Assembly: GCA_041490445.1 (NCBI GenBank)
Contig: JBGPTF010000020.1
Location: 1-64,000 of the forward strand
Length of the DNA stretch: 64,000 nt
Reading direction: 5' to 3'
Source: JBGPTF01 sp041490445
Lineage (GTDB): Bacteria > Acidobacteriota > Terriglobia > Acidiferrales > UBA7541
The notes beneath the pieces were generated by a model. The model saw only the letters and a program-made list of their open reading frames with translations. It searched no databases and was not told the DNA's origin. Position numbers and translations under genes: made by a program. Shown here piece by piece: positions 23,878 to 31,440 of the stretch (its first letter is position 1; each line of letters begins with the position of its first letter).

Positions 23878-24207
23878 ATGAAGCCAAGTTTCCATCTTGA
23901 ACGAAGTTTGAAGCGCGTTCGCGGCAAGCTATATGGCATCAACGATCCGGTCCTGCAGATTGACTTTGCTCGGGAGCTGCCAGATCACGTTGATAGGCTG
24001 ATCGAGAAATATCAAATTAAACGCACCGAGATTGCCGGGCCGCTTCCCATCCCCAGCACGGACAAACCATCGCGGCGACTGGGTAGTCCGGGTGACGTGC
24101 TCATCGGGATCCCTGGGGAAGGGACAATCAGAGTCAAGCTGGCGCGCCGACACACGGCCACGTGCCCCAAGTGCCGCGAAAAATTCTCCTTCACCTGCAA
24201 CAAATAG
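23878..24207 (+). CDS. Unknown small protein with AGPLPxP motif and half zinc knuckle (trio gene 3)
   Basis: 109 residues. A helix (PDHVDRLIEKYQIKRTE) leads into IAGPLPIPSTDKP. The C-terminus has ATCPKCREKFSFTCNK, a CPxC pair plus one more cysteine, enough for metal binding if it dimerises. GGAG lies upstream of the ATG, and the gene follows trio gene 2 by 43 bases. The convergent asmA gene ends 42 bases later. Confidence 0.5.
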   Translation: MKPSFHLERSLKRVRGKLYGINDPVLQIDFARELPDHVDRLIEKYQIKRTEIAGPLPIPSTDKPSRRLGSPGDVLIGIPGEGTIRVKLARRHTATCPKCREKFSFTCNK

Positions 24208-24249
24208 CCGGTGCAGCTCCGCGCTTGAGGAATTAGTGTCTAGCTGGAT

Positions 24250-25572
24250 TTACTGAGGCGGTTTTTTCTTGCCCAGGAAGCCGCCGACAAGCCCGCTGAG
24301 GCCTTTGGCTTTCTCCGGGAGCGCGTTCTGCAGGGATTGGTCGATCGCGTTGCCTGCCTGACCGCCCATCTCGGGAATGAACGTGGGATTCGAGGTCGTG
24401 CCCTGAATGCGGAACGGGATGTCGCCGCTGCCGAGCGCCATTCCTGGAATTGTCACCAGCGCTCCAAGAGCGCTGATGCCAGGATTCAACTTCGCCACCA
24501 TGTGGAAATCCAAACGGTTCTGAGGGCTGACGGCGCCCGCCCCGGTAATCGTCCCCAGCGCCGGGATGACGATGCTGATCTGCTCGGCGCGGATCCCTTC
24601 GGGCGCCACGCGCAGATGCGAGCTCATGTTTTCGATTTCCGTGTTGGAGCTGGTTGTGAGCCCGCTCAACTTCGCAATCATTCCCAGGTTCGACGCAAAA
24701 TCAAATCCGGAGAGCTTCACGCGGGTGACCGCGATGGGCCCGGTGGTGACGAGATGATCGAGCGGCCCGTCGGAAGAAAGATTCGCAGTAATCGTCCCGC
24801 TCTCGAGCGACGAACCGCGCGGCAAATCGGTGCCCAGCGCTTCGAGAATGCCCTGCACGTCGCGCGCCGGCAGTTTTTGCGCCGCGAATTTCAGGTGCAC
24901 GGGCGCGCGATCGATCGAAGCGTTTGGGTTGAGCGGCCCCACCGTGCCGTTCAGCTTCACGCTTCCGCCGCTCGCCGTTTTTGCGGCGATGGCCAGCGGG
25001 ATGACGGCGCCCGGCGCGATATTGTTCAGGTCCATCGAGACATCGCTCAGGCTGGAGGTTGCTCCGCCGCCCGACCTGCCAAGCGTGACACGGCCGTTCG
25101 TAATGGTAAGTTTTTGGACGGAAAATTCGCCGGCTTCAGCGGCGGGCTCCGCGCTAGACTCCTTTTGCCCGCCGAGGCTTTCGAAATTCCACTTCCCCAC
25201 GGGCGAGCGCAGCAGGCGGATGTCCGGCGCATCCACGTTCAGCGACCGCACATGCAACTGGCGGTGGAGCAGTAACGGCCACACCTCGACGCCCACGGCG
25301 AGCGACTTCGCGCGCAGGAAAGGCTCGCGACTGAAGGCGCGGTCGTCGCCAATCGTGATGGCCTCCGCCTGGACCGTTCCCTTCAGCAGCGAGAGGTCCA
25401 GATGTCCGATTTCGACCGTGCGGCCCAGCGATTCGCTCAGTTTCGACTGGATCAGAGGGCGGAAGTGGTCCACGTCCACAAAAAACGGCGCCGCCAGCAC
25501 GATGATTAGCAGCAACGCGACGCCGATCCCGGCGACCAGCGGCCACTTTCTTTTCTTGAGCGTTTCTGCCAT
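24250..25572 (-). CDS. AsmA-family envelope protein
   Basis: 440 residues, starting MAETLKKRKWPL, with one N-terminal membrane helix (LVAGIGVALLLIIVLAAPFFV). The motif SKLSESLGRTVEIGHLDLSL is the AsmA N-terminal domain, and VRSLNVDAPDIRLLRSPVGKWNFESL follows as usual. The remainder is repeated beta strands as in AsmA/TamB-like bridge proteins, thought to move phospholipids or assist outer-membrane assembly. The C-terminus ends in a Gly/Lys-rich GGFLGKKKPPQ. It faces the AGPLPxP trio convergently. Confidence 0.8.
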   Translation of the reverse strand: MAETLKKRKWPLVAGIGVALLLIIVLAAPFFVDVDHFRPLIQSKLSESLGRTVEIGHLDLSLLKGTVQAEAITIGDDRAFSREPFLRAKSLAVGVEVWPLLLHRQLHVRSLNVDAPDIRLLRSPVGKWNFESLGGQKESSAEPAAEAGEFSVQKLTITNGRVTLGRSGGGATSSLSDVSMDLNNIAPGAVIPLAIAAKTASGGSVKLNGTVGPLNPNASIDRAPVHLKFAAQKLPARDVQGILEALGTDLPRGSSLESGTITANLSSDGPLDHLVTTGPIAVTRVKLSGFDFASNLGMIAKLSGLTTSSNTEIENMSSHLRVAPEGIRAEQISIVIPALGTITGAGAVSPQNRLDFHMVAKLNPGISALGALVTIPGMALGSGDIPFRIQGTTSNPTFIPEMGGQAGNAIDQSLQNALPEKAKGLSGLVGGFLGKKKPPQ

Positions 25573-25711
25573 TGCCGCCTCCCTCAAGGCTGGTGTGGAT
25601 TTGGTGCGGCGCAGCCTGGGGACGGTGCACGGTCAATCGGACGGAACCGGGCTAGAAAGGTCCCCATGCGCGGAGGATAGCACTGGCCCCACGGAAACGG
25701 CAATGCGCCGG

Positions 25712-26059
25712 TTAGGCGAGGGCCCGCTCGGCTTCTTCGATCGTGGCGTAGGAGGAAAAAATCGGGTCGAGGCTGGCGAGGTGGAACACGTTTTTCACAC
25801 GGTGAGTCATTCCTGCAAGCGCGAGCCTTCGTCCTGCATTCCGGCAGGTAACGTAGGTATGCACAAAAGCCCCCAGCGCTGCCGAATCAATGAAAGGCAC
25901 CTCGGTGAGATCGATGATCAGAGACGGATGGGACACCGCCTGCGCCGCCTCCCGGAATTGCGCCACCGTCTGCAAGGTCACCGGGCCCACCACGCGCAGG
26001 ATGTGAAGCCCTTCGCGCGATCCAGCGCGACCTTCAACCCACATCTTATCCCTGTCCAT
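25712..26059 (-). CDS. STAS-domain protein (anti-sigma factor antagonist-like)
   Basis: 115 residues. The STAS core is clear: LHILRVVGPVTLQTVAQFREA, then LIIDLTEVPFIDSAALGAFV, where the serine of DSAALG is the usual phosphorylation site of SpoIIAA-like antagonists. Such proteins free a sigma factor or response module by binding an anti-sigma kinase, but no kinase gene is adjacent. TTGCTG-17-TAGAAT lies upstream with the -10 eight bases before the ATG and no ribosome site, so this mRNA may be leaderless. Confidence 0.85.
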   Translation of the reverse strand: MDRDKMWVEGRAGSREGLHILRVVGPVTLQTVAQFREAAQAVSHPSLIIDLTEVPFIDSAALGAFVHTYVTCRNAGRRLALAGMTHRVKNVFHLASLDPIFSSYATIEEAERALA

Positions 26060-26067
26060 TGGCGCGG

Positions 26068-26096
26068 ATTCTAGCGCAATCAGTCTGGAGCAGCAA
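26068..26096 (-). promoter_or_regulatory. Promoter of the STAS gene
   Basis: TTGCTG (26096-26091) and TAGAAT (26073-26068), spaced by exactly 17 bases, with the -10 ending eight bases before the ATG at 26059. Confidence 0.55.
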
Positions 26097-26369
26097 CCGC
26101 AATCCTGTGCCGGACGCAGGCAGGCCCCCTCTGGCGTTCCCCGCACGGCGCAGCGGCGCTTCTCGCCAGTCAGCGCGAAAAAAATGGCCAGCGGGGCGCT
26201 CGCGAGTTTCCACTCAGGTCTTAAGCTGTTGATAGCACAGGAATCGTGGACGAAGAGGGCTTGTGCCGGGTGAGGGTAAAGCGCAATTTTCGGTGGCCAC
26301 CACGGCCGGATCGTGGTAATCTATCATTGCGTTTGTTGCTCTTGTGATTCCTTCTTGATGCTTCAACGA

Positions 26370-26405
26370 GGCTGCCAGGTCGCAACAACCTTGCAGCCTT
26401 TTGTT
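26370..26405 (+). promoter_or_regulatory. Terminator-like hairpin in the cold-shock gene leader
   Basis: GGCTGC pairs with GCAGCC, extended by AGGT/ACCT, and is followed at once by TTTTGTTTT. This is a textbook intrinsic terminator placed ~45 bases before a cold-shock gene, so it is likely an attenuator or temperature switch in the 5' leader. The remaining 26097-26369 holds no gene I can support. Confidence 0.55.
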
Positions 26406-26446
26406 TTGACGGCTAGAGGCGACTCGAGAAGCACAAACAATCTTTA

Positions 26447-26668
26447 ATGAATAGAGTACGTGAAGTGAGAGAACAAGGCACAGTGAAATGGTTCAACGCC
26501 GCCAAGGGCTACGGGTTCATCCAACGCCAGTCCGGTGAAGACGTCTTCGTGCACTTTTCGGCGATCCAGTCCGAAGGGTACAAGACGTTGAACGAGGGTC
26601 AGGCCGTGGAATTCGAAGTCCGCAAGGGCCCCAAGGGCCTGCAGGCGGAGAACGTGACCTGCCTCTAG
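26447..26668 (+). CDS. Cold-shock protein (CspA family)
   Basis: 73 residues. The OB-fold core GTVKWFNAAKGYGFIQRQ and DVFVHFSAIQ carries RNP1 (KGYGFI) and RNP2 (VFVHF), which bind single-stranded RNA and DNA and melt RNA structures in the cold. Usual Csp length is 66-70, so the true start may be the GTG at 26465 rather than the ATG at 26447. No strong ribosome site is seen for either. A terminator-like hairpin lies in the leader and a terminator follows the stop. Confidence 0.9.
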   Translation: MNRVREVREQGTVKWFNAAKGYGFIQRQSGEDVFVHFSAIQSEGYKTLNEGQAVEFEVRKGPKGLQAENVTCL

Positions 26669-26678
26669 TCGGCAACTG

Positions 26679-26715
26679 GCGGGCTCGCCCTCTGCGGCCG
26701 GGCCCGCTCATTTTT
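26679..26715 (+). terminator. Terminator after the cold-shock gene
   Basis: GCGGGC pairs with GCCCGC and is followed by TCATTTTT, eleven bases after the stop codon. Confidence 0.6.
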
Positions 26716-26784
26716 CGTCTTCCATTTTTTCCGTGGTTTTGGCCCAGGGATCCAGAAACAAGGGACTGATACAAGGAGGCCGGG

Positions 26785-27003
26785 ATGCAGGTTCTAGCGG
26801 AAGGCCAGAATGTTCGTCACGAACTGTACGGAATGGGAGTGGTGCTGACGTCCGATTCAGAGCGCACGACCATTGACTTCGACGACCACGGTGAAAAGAA
26901 GTTCGTCACCAGTATCTGGATCGCCGAAGTTGTGGGCGAAGCCCCTGCGAAATCCGCGCGCCCGAAGCGCCGCCGCAAGTCTCCAGCCAAAGCCGCCAAG
27001 TAG
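26785..27003 (+). CDS. Small Tudor-like protein with basic tail
   Basis: 72 residues. NVRHELYGMGVVLTSDSERT and IDFDDHGEKKFVTSIW resemble the SH3/Tudor-like C-terminal domain of UvrD/PcrA (H-x-x-G-x-G-x-V ... I-D-F-x-x-x-G-x-K-K-F). A Lys/Arg/Ala-rich tail (PKRRRKSPAKAAK) suggests nucleic-acid binding. AGGAGG lies upstream of the ATG. It follows the cold-shock gene and may act with nucleic acids too, but no specific role can be named. Confidence 0.6.
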   Translation: MQVLAEGQNVRHELYGMGVVLTSDSERTTIDFDDHGEKKFVTSIWIAEVVGEAPAKSARPKRRRKSPAKAAK

Positions 27004-27041
27004 CGCCGTTTTCAGCAGAGCGTTTCTGTTGTTATTCCGGG

Positions 27042-27070
27042 GCCCGGTCGCATCGTGCGAGCGGGCTTCT
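27042..27070 (+). terminator. Terminator after the Tudor-like gene
   Basis: GCCCG-g-TCGCA pairs with TGCGA-g-CGGGC around a TCG loop, followed by a pyrimidine-rich stretch ending in TTTTT. The rest of 27071-27296 shows no gene. Confidence 0.6.
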
Positions 27071-27296
27071 ATTCCTCAATTCTCCTTTTTCTCTTCTTAA
27101 TTCCTGGCCGCTGAACTACCCAGTTCCCTACTCTTGCAAGATTTGGGCCGCCGGGTTAGTCTCTGCCAAATTTTGAGGAGTGCATGCTGTCGGAATTCGA
27201 CCCGGAGTGGTTCTGCTCTCCGGAAGGTTGCCTCGGCAAGGATCACCCAGCTCTAACCTTCGGACGACGATTCGCTGTGCTCTCCAGCGCTTGAAA

Positions 27297-27740
27297 TTAC
27301 TTTTGCAGCCAGCGCTGCGCGCCGACAGCGTAGGATTGTCGTAACCAGCGTTGGGCGCGGGCGTCAAGCTGCTCGGCGGAATATACGCGAAGCATGTGGC
27401 CGTGGAAATGGCGGGCGTAGGTGGCCACTTTTTCAAACCGTGGATCTTCCACGCGTTGTGGTAGAGCGAAGCTGCAAAGCAGATGGTCCTTCCGCGGGTA
27501 GGCCCCTGCAAATCGGACCCGCACCTGAAAGACGACGCGTGTCTTCTGCGGGATCATCCGAACCCGTCCGCACGCGCGCACCATGCGGGCAAACTTGCGG
27601 AAGAGGCGCAAAACCTGCGGCTCCGAGCGCGCAAACAGATCCTTGAGGCTGTACTTCCCGCACGAATGCCACATGTGCGCCGTGACGAACCGCTCGGCGC
27701 ACAGCGGGCACTTCCAGAGAGGGCTGCGTCTGGCAGTCAT
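27297..27740 (-). CDS. DUF5655-like protein with zinc-binding N-terminus
   Basis: 147 residues, starting MTARRSPLWKCPLC. CPLC and WHSCGKY form a likely zinc site, followed by SLKDLFARSEPQVLRLFRKF and the strand PQKTRVVFQVRVRFAG, the pattern of the DUF5655 family of small uncharacterised proteins. The longer frame to 27893 adds unlikely residues. It is divergent from the membrane gene at 27896. Confidence 0.6.
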   Translation of the reverse strand: MTARRSPLWKCPLCAERFVTAHMWHSCGKYSLKDLFARSEPQVLRLFRKFARMVRACGRVRMIPQKTRVVFQVRVRFAGAYPRKDHLLCSFALPQRVEDPRFEKVATYARHFHGHMLRVYSAEQLDARAQRWLRQSYAVGAQRWLQK

Positions 27741-27895
27741 GGCAAGAAATCCTGGGGCATCTTCAGCCGGTGCCCTGAGAAAGTCAACGCGCTTGCTTCG
27801 CCGATGGCCCCGATTCCGGCAAAGACGGTGCACATGCGCTTCAATCATTCCTTGACGCAAGGCGCTCCAAGGGTAAACTTGCCGCGAACGCACCT

Positions 27896-28852
27896 ATGAT
27901 ACGCTCCAGCGGAATCACGGCCTCGGCAGTTGTTGCTTTTCTGGGTAGCGCTGCCTTTCTGCTCCTGGGATTTCTCTTTGTTTCGCTCTCCGGAAGGTTG
28001 CCGGCGGGCCAGATCGATCCACGTATCTTGCGCCTCACGGCGATCCTCTGCGGCCTGGTCTTGATCGGTTGTGGGGCCTGGGGGATCAGCACCGCCGTCG
28101 GGCTTCTTCGCTTGCGAGAGAGGGCGCGCATTTCGATGCTGGTGTTCAGCGCTCTGATGGCATTTGTGAGCGTAGCTTCGGCTCTGTGGACGGTGGCGAT
28201 GCAGCCACCGGTCCAGCCTGGTCTCACGGCGGCTCAGTACAAAGCGCTCTATCTCGGCATCGTCGCGTTTTACTTCGTGTTCTGCCTGCTCGGCGCTCTG
28301 TGGCTCTACTACTTCAGCAGGGCTTCGGTGAAGCAGCAATTCGCCGGGGGTCTCGTTGCAGCGGGGCAGGAATCGCAGCGGCCAGATAAACCGGTGAGTA
28401 TCCTTGCGATCGCATGGTGCCTGGCTTTGACAGGCCCTCCGACGCTGTTCCTTATCCCCCTGCACTTCCCCACCATGTTTCTGGGCCGCGCAGAGAGCGG
28501 ACTCCCCGCGGCGCTCTTGTACCTAGTGACGGGGCTCCTTTCCTTCGTCCTCGGGCTGGGGATGCTCCGCTGGAAACCGTGGGCGCGCACGGCGGCGGCC
28601 TGGTATTTTCTTTTTTGGTTTGTGCACGGGATGGCGCAAACTTTGCTCCCTGGCTGGCAGGAGAGACAAGCGGCCTTCCACAACCTGATGCCGCGCTGGG
28701 CACCAGAGACGAAAGTTTACGTGCCGTCGTTTCCGCTCTGGTTCTCTGTTGTCTTCAACATTCTGGTGACGCTGGTCCCCGCATATTTTCTTGTTTCGCG
28801 GAAAGAAGCATACCTGGCCGTCGCGAAACAGACTCCACGATCGGAGACATAG
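27896..28852 (+). CDS. Multi-pass membrane protein, unknown
   Basis: 318 residues with about eight hydrophobic segments arranged in two halves (residues 7-145 and 175-300), each of four helices, joined by a polar linker (QQFAGGLVAAGQESQRPDKP). The second half begins VSILAIAWCLALTGPPTLF. No transporter signature or catalytic motif is visible. Divergent from the DUF5655-like gene and convergent with sorB. Confidence 0.55.
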   Translation: MIRSSGITASAVVAFLGSAAFLLLGFLFVSLSGRLPAGQIDPRILRLTAILCGLVLIGCGAWGISTAVGLLRLRERARISMLVFSALMAFVSVASALWTVAMQPPVQPGLTAAQYKALYLGIVAFYFVFCLLGALWLYYFSRASVKQQFAGGLVAAGQESQRPDKPVSILAIAWCLALTGPPTLFLIPLHFPTMFLGRAESGLPAALLYLVTGLLSFVLGLGMLRWKPWARTAAAWYFLFWFVHGMAQTLLPGWQERQAAFHNLMPRWAPETKVYVPSFPLWFSVVFNILVTLVPAYFLVSRKEAYLAVAKQTPRSET

Positions 28853-28918
28853 GTCGCAAATCCAAGCCAGCCGCCTGGCGGCGAGACGGCGAGGAATATC
28901 TCCTCTTCGGCAGGCGGG

Positions 28919-29335
28919 CTAACGCTTGCGCGTTTCGGGAGTGTAATGCGTCTGGAGGTATTTGATGATCTTTGCCGCGGCGTCATCCGGGATGGGCTGG
29001 CCGAACGTCTTGATCATCTTGTTGACTTCGGCTTCCCACGTGGCGGCGGGGAGCGGCGGCTGCATCGTGATGTAGCGCGTGCTGTGGCAGGTATTGCAGT
29101 AGGCCTCGACTTCCTGTTTGCCATCGCCCGGCTCGAGTTGCGCGCGGTACAGGGGATATGCTCCGGCGCCAAATACGGCGCCGGTGTCGAGCGCGGGCGG
29201 CGCCGCCGGTTGGCTCATGTCCCCCAGATTCGTCTGCGAATAGTAACCGTTCTGCGACTGGGCATAGAGGATCGCCGCGCCTGCGGCGGCCAGCGTCACG
29301 ATCGCGCTCACAACCAATATTCCGCGCTGTTTCAT
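28919..29335 (-). CDS. sorB: Monoheme cytochrome c subunit of sulfite dehydrogenase
   Basis: 138 residues. An N-terminal signal or anchor (ILVVSAIVTLAAAGAAILYAQ) is followed by a heme site, YCNTCHSTRYITMQPPLP (CxxCH), and a C-terminal helix with EVNKMIKTFGQPIPDDAA. SorB passes electrons from the molybdenum subunit to the respiratory chain. The gene starts 22 bases after the molybdenum subunit gene and is surely in its operon. The methionine in ITMQPP is a candidate axial ligand. Confidence 0.75.
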   Translation of the reverse strand: MKQRGILVVSAIVTLAAAGAAILYAQSQNGYYSQTNLGDMSQPAAPPALDTGAVFGAGAYPLYRAQLEPGDGKQEVEAYCNTCHSTRYITMQPPLPAATWEAEVNKMIKTFGQPIPDDAAAKIIKYLQTHYTPETRKR

Positions 29336-29357
29336 CGAAAGTTCTCCGCCCTGCACT

Positions 29358-30686
29358 TCACGCGCTCGCGCCGACGACAATTTCCTGCTGCTCGATCTTG
29401 TTCCACAAATAGCCGCCCGGATTCCACACGCCGTCATCCGGCTGCGCGTTGCCCTTTTCGTCCGTCGCGCGAACCGCCAGGCGGTACCGGCCAGGCCGCG
29501 GCGGCGTCCACGGCGCCTCCCAGGTGCGGAAGGAATAGACGCCGGAATCTTCGCCGAGGCGCGCGTCGTGCCACGTCTTCTCACCATCCGTCGAGACTTC
29601 GACTTGCACGACGCGTCCGAATCCGCTGAACGCGATCCCGCGCAAAACCACCGGCATGTGCGCCGGAATCTTGCTCGCGCCATCGGGAGAAATCAGAAAT
29701 GAGCGCACCGGCATCCGCGCGATCGGGATCATTTTAACCTTGCCCGTCTGCACGTCCGCCGGCGTCGTCGTTCCGCGCGGCGTGTCCGGGACGCGGTAGG
29801 CCGTCTTCATCCAGAAGTTTTCGTCCGGCCTGTCCAGGACGCGAATCGCTTCGAGCGACTTCACCCAATACGTCGCGAAATATCCGGGCGCCACTAACCG
29901 CGCCGGGAAACCATTGAGCATGGGCAACGGCTCGCCATTCATGGCGAAGGCTACGAGGCACTCGTCCAGAACCGGATTCGTCCAATCGAGCGATTTCAGG
30001 AACGCGTGCGAGCCGAGTCCTTCCGGCCCTTTGCCGCGTTCGAGGCCCTGAAACTGCACCTGCACGGCGCCGGATTTCGGGCGCGCCGCATCCAACAAGT
30101 CGCGCACACGCACGCCCGTCCAGATGGCGTTGCCCATCGCGCCGTTTCCCCACTGACCGCCGGCCACGCGCGGCTGGAAGCGGCTGCGGCTGTTGCCCGA
30201 GCACTGATTCGCCGCGGCGAGCGAGACGTGCTTGTACCGCTCGAGCAAATCCGCCATCGTCAGCGCCAGCGGATTTTCCACCGCGCCTTCGACGCGCAGC
30301 TTCCATTGCCGCAAATCCACTTCGTTCGGAATCTCGCCGAGATGCCAGCGGACGTAGAACGCGCTGTTGGGCGTAAACGGTGAAAGGAAAAACTCGCGCG
30401 GGGTTTCGAGTTGCACCGGCCGGTCCGTGAGAACGATCAGCGGCTGCTTCTGCGGGTAGGAACCGATGGGGCCGACGGAATTCCAGTAGGGGTTAGCGCC
30501 GGGACCGGTAAAGCTCGGGAGCCTGCGAGTGCTTTGCGGGACCTGCGCTGGCGCGGAAGGGTTATCGGGCAGCTCTCGAATGGCTCCCGCGGTTGCAACT
30601 CCAACCGCCGCGCCCGCGCCCGCTGCGCCCAGCAGCTTCAGCAACGCGCGCCGCGAAATTCGCGAGATTTCATTTTCCATTCGCAT
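29358..30686 (-). CDS. sorA: Molybdenum sulfite dehydrogenase catalytic subunit (SorA/SoxC-like)
   Basis: 442 residues. The N-terminus carries a Tat-like signal (SRRALLKLLGAAGAGAAVGVA), pointing to periplasmic export of the folded molybdoprotein. The sulfite-oxidase fold is marked by VRWHLGEIP, the molybdenum-ligating cysteine in NQCSGNSRSRF, then GAMGNAIWTGVRVRDLL, and a C-terminal dimer domain (VVQVEVSTDGEKTWHDARL). It oxidises sulfite, or a related sulfur compound, with SorB as electron acceptor. Start is ATG at 30686 or the ATG six bases later. Confidence 0.85.
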   Translation of the reverse strand: MRMENEISRISRRALLKLLGAAGAGAAVGVATAGAIRELPDNPSAPAQVPQSTRRLPSFTGPGANPYWNSVGPIGSYPQKQPLIVLTDRPVQLETPREFFLSPFTPNSAFYVRWHLGEIPNEVDLRQWKLRVEGAVENPLALTMADLLERYKHVSLAAANQCSGNSRSRFQPRVAGGQWGNGAMGNAIWTGVRVRDLLDAARPKSGAVQVQFQGLERGKGPEGLGSHAFLKSLDWTNPVLDECLVAFAMNGEPLPMLNGFPARLVAPGYFATYWVKSLEAIRVLDRPDENFWMKTAYRVPDTPRGTTTPADVQTGKVKMIPIARMPVRSFLISPDGASKIPAHMPVVLRGIAFSGFGRVVQVEVSTDGEKTWHDARLGEDSGVYSFRTWEAPWTPPRPGRYRLAVRATDEKGNAQPDDGVWNPGGYLWNKIEQQEIVVGASA

Positions 30687-30829
30687 GCATTCCGTTTCGC
30701 GCACGCGAATATCTGCCGGGCGAAGCTGGATTGTCAAGCGAATCGCAGCGGCTCCACTTTCTTTACTCCGCTACGCGCCAAGAATATACTCGGCGCATTC
30801 AAGGTTTACCCATCTCGTGGATTGACTTT

Positions 30830-31273
30830 GTGAACGCCAGGAAATTATTCACTTTCGGGGCTCTCGCGCTCTTCATCTGGGCGCTTATCCAAAAATCCCT
30901 TTTCGCTTCCCCGATCGACCTCTATTTCCATGGCACGTATTTCGTTGTCGCCCATTTTCATCTCGCGGTGTATTTCGCGCTGTGGTTCGCGGGAGCCGCT
31001 GCCGTCTATACCCTGTGTCCCAAACTACTCCATCGAAAAACAAGTGAAGCGCTGGCCCAAATTCATTTCTGGATGAGTGCGGTGGGTACCGTTGCGGTGC
31101 TCATTACAATCTTCCGAGTGAGCCGCGTCACCGCGGACGAATGGCAGAATCTGCATCACCGCTACATGCCTGGGGTCTTTGCCGCGCTCTTGCTTTTTCT
31201 TGCCGCACAGATAATCTTTTTCGTGAACCTGCTCTGGAGCACAGTTCGCGGGCAAAAAGTCACACGCGATTGA
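30830..31273 (+). CDS. Orphan cytochrome oxidase subunit I-like C-terminal fragment
   Basis: 147 residues from a GTG start; no ATG precedes it in frame except far upstream. Four membrane helices. IDLYFHGTYFVVAHFHLAVYF copies the helix X region of heme-copper oxidase subunit I, with the HFH heme ligands, and LAQIHFWMSAVGTVAVLI copies helix XI. Helices I-IX with the copper site are absent and no other oxidase genes are near. A TATACT box lies at 30784-30789. Either a stand-alone small heme-binding protein or a fossil. It is divergent from sorAB. Confidence 0.6.
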   Translation: MNARKLFTFGALALFIWALIQKSLFASPIDLYFHGTYFVVAHFHLAVYFALWFAGAAAVYTLCPKLLHRKTSEALAQIHFWMSAVGTVAVLITIFRVSRVTADEWQNLHHRYMPGVFAALLLFLAAQIIFFVNLLWSTVRGQKVTRD

Positions 31274-31440
31274 TAGCCAAAGCGTTCCACCCGGCCAAAC
31301 GGCCACCGTGCATTTCGGACACAGTACCTTGGACCGGTCTTCGCCTCGCTCCGAATCTGTACCTCTGTCCAGCGGTATCTCCGCTCGCAAGAGCATAGGC
31401 TTACCTTCAGCCCGCAGTGTGTTCGCGGCGGAGGAGAGGA

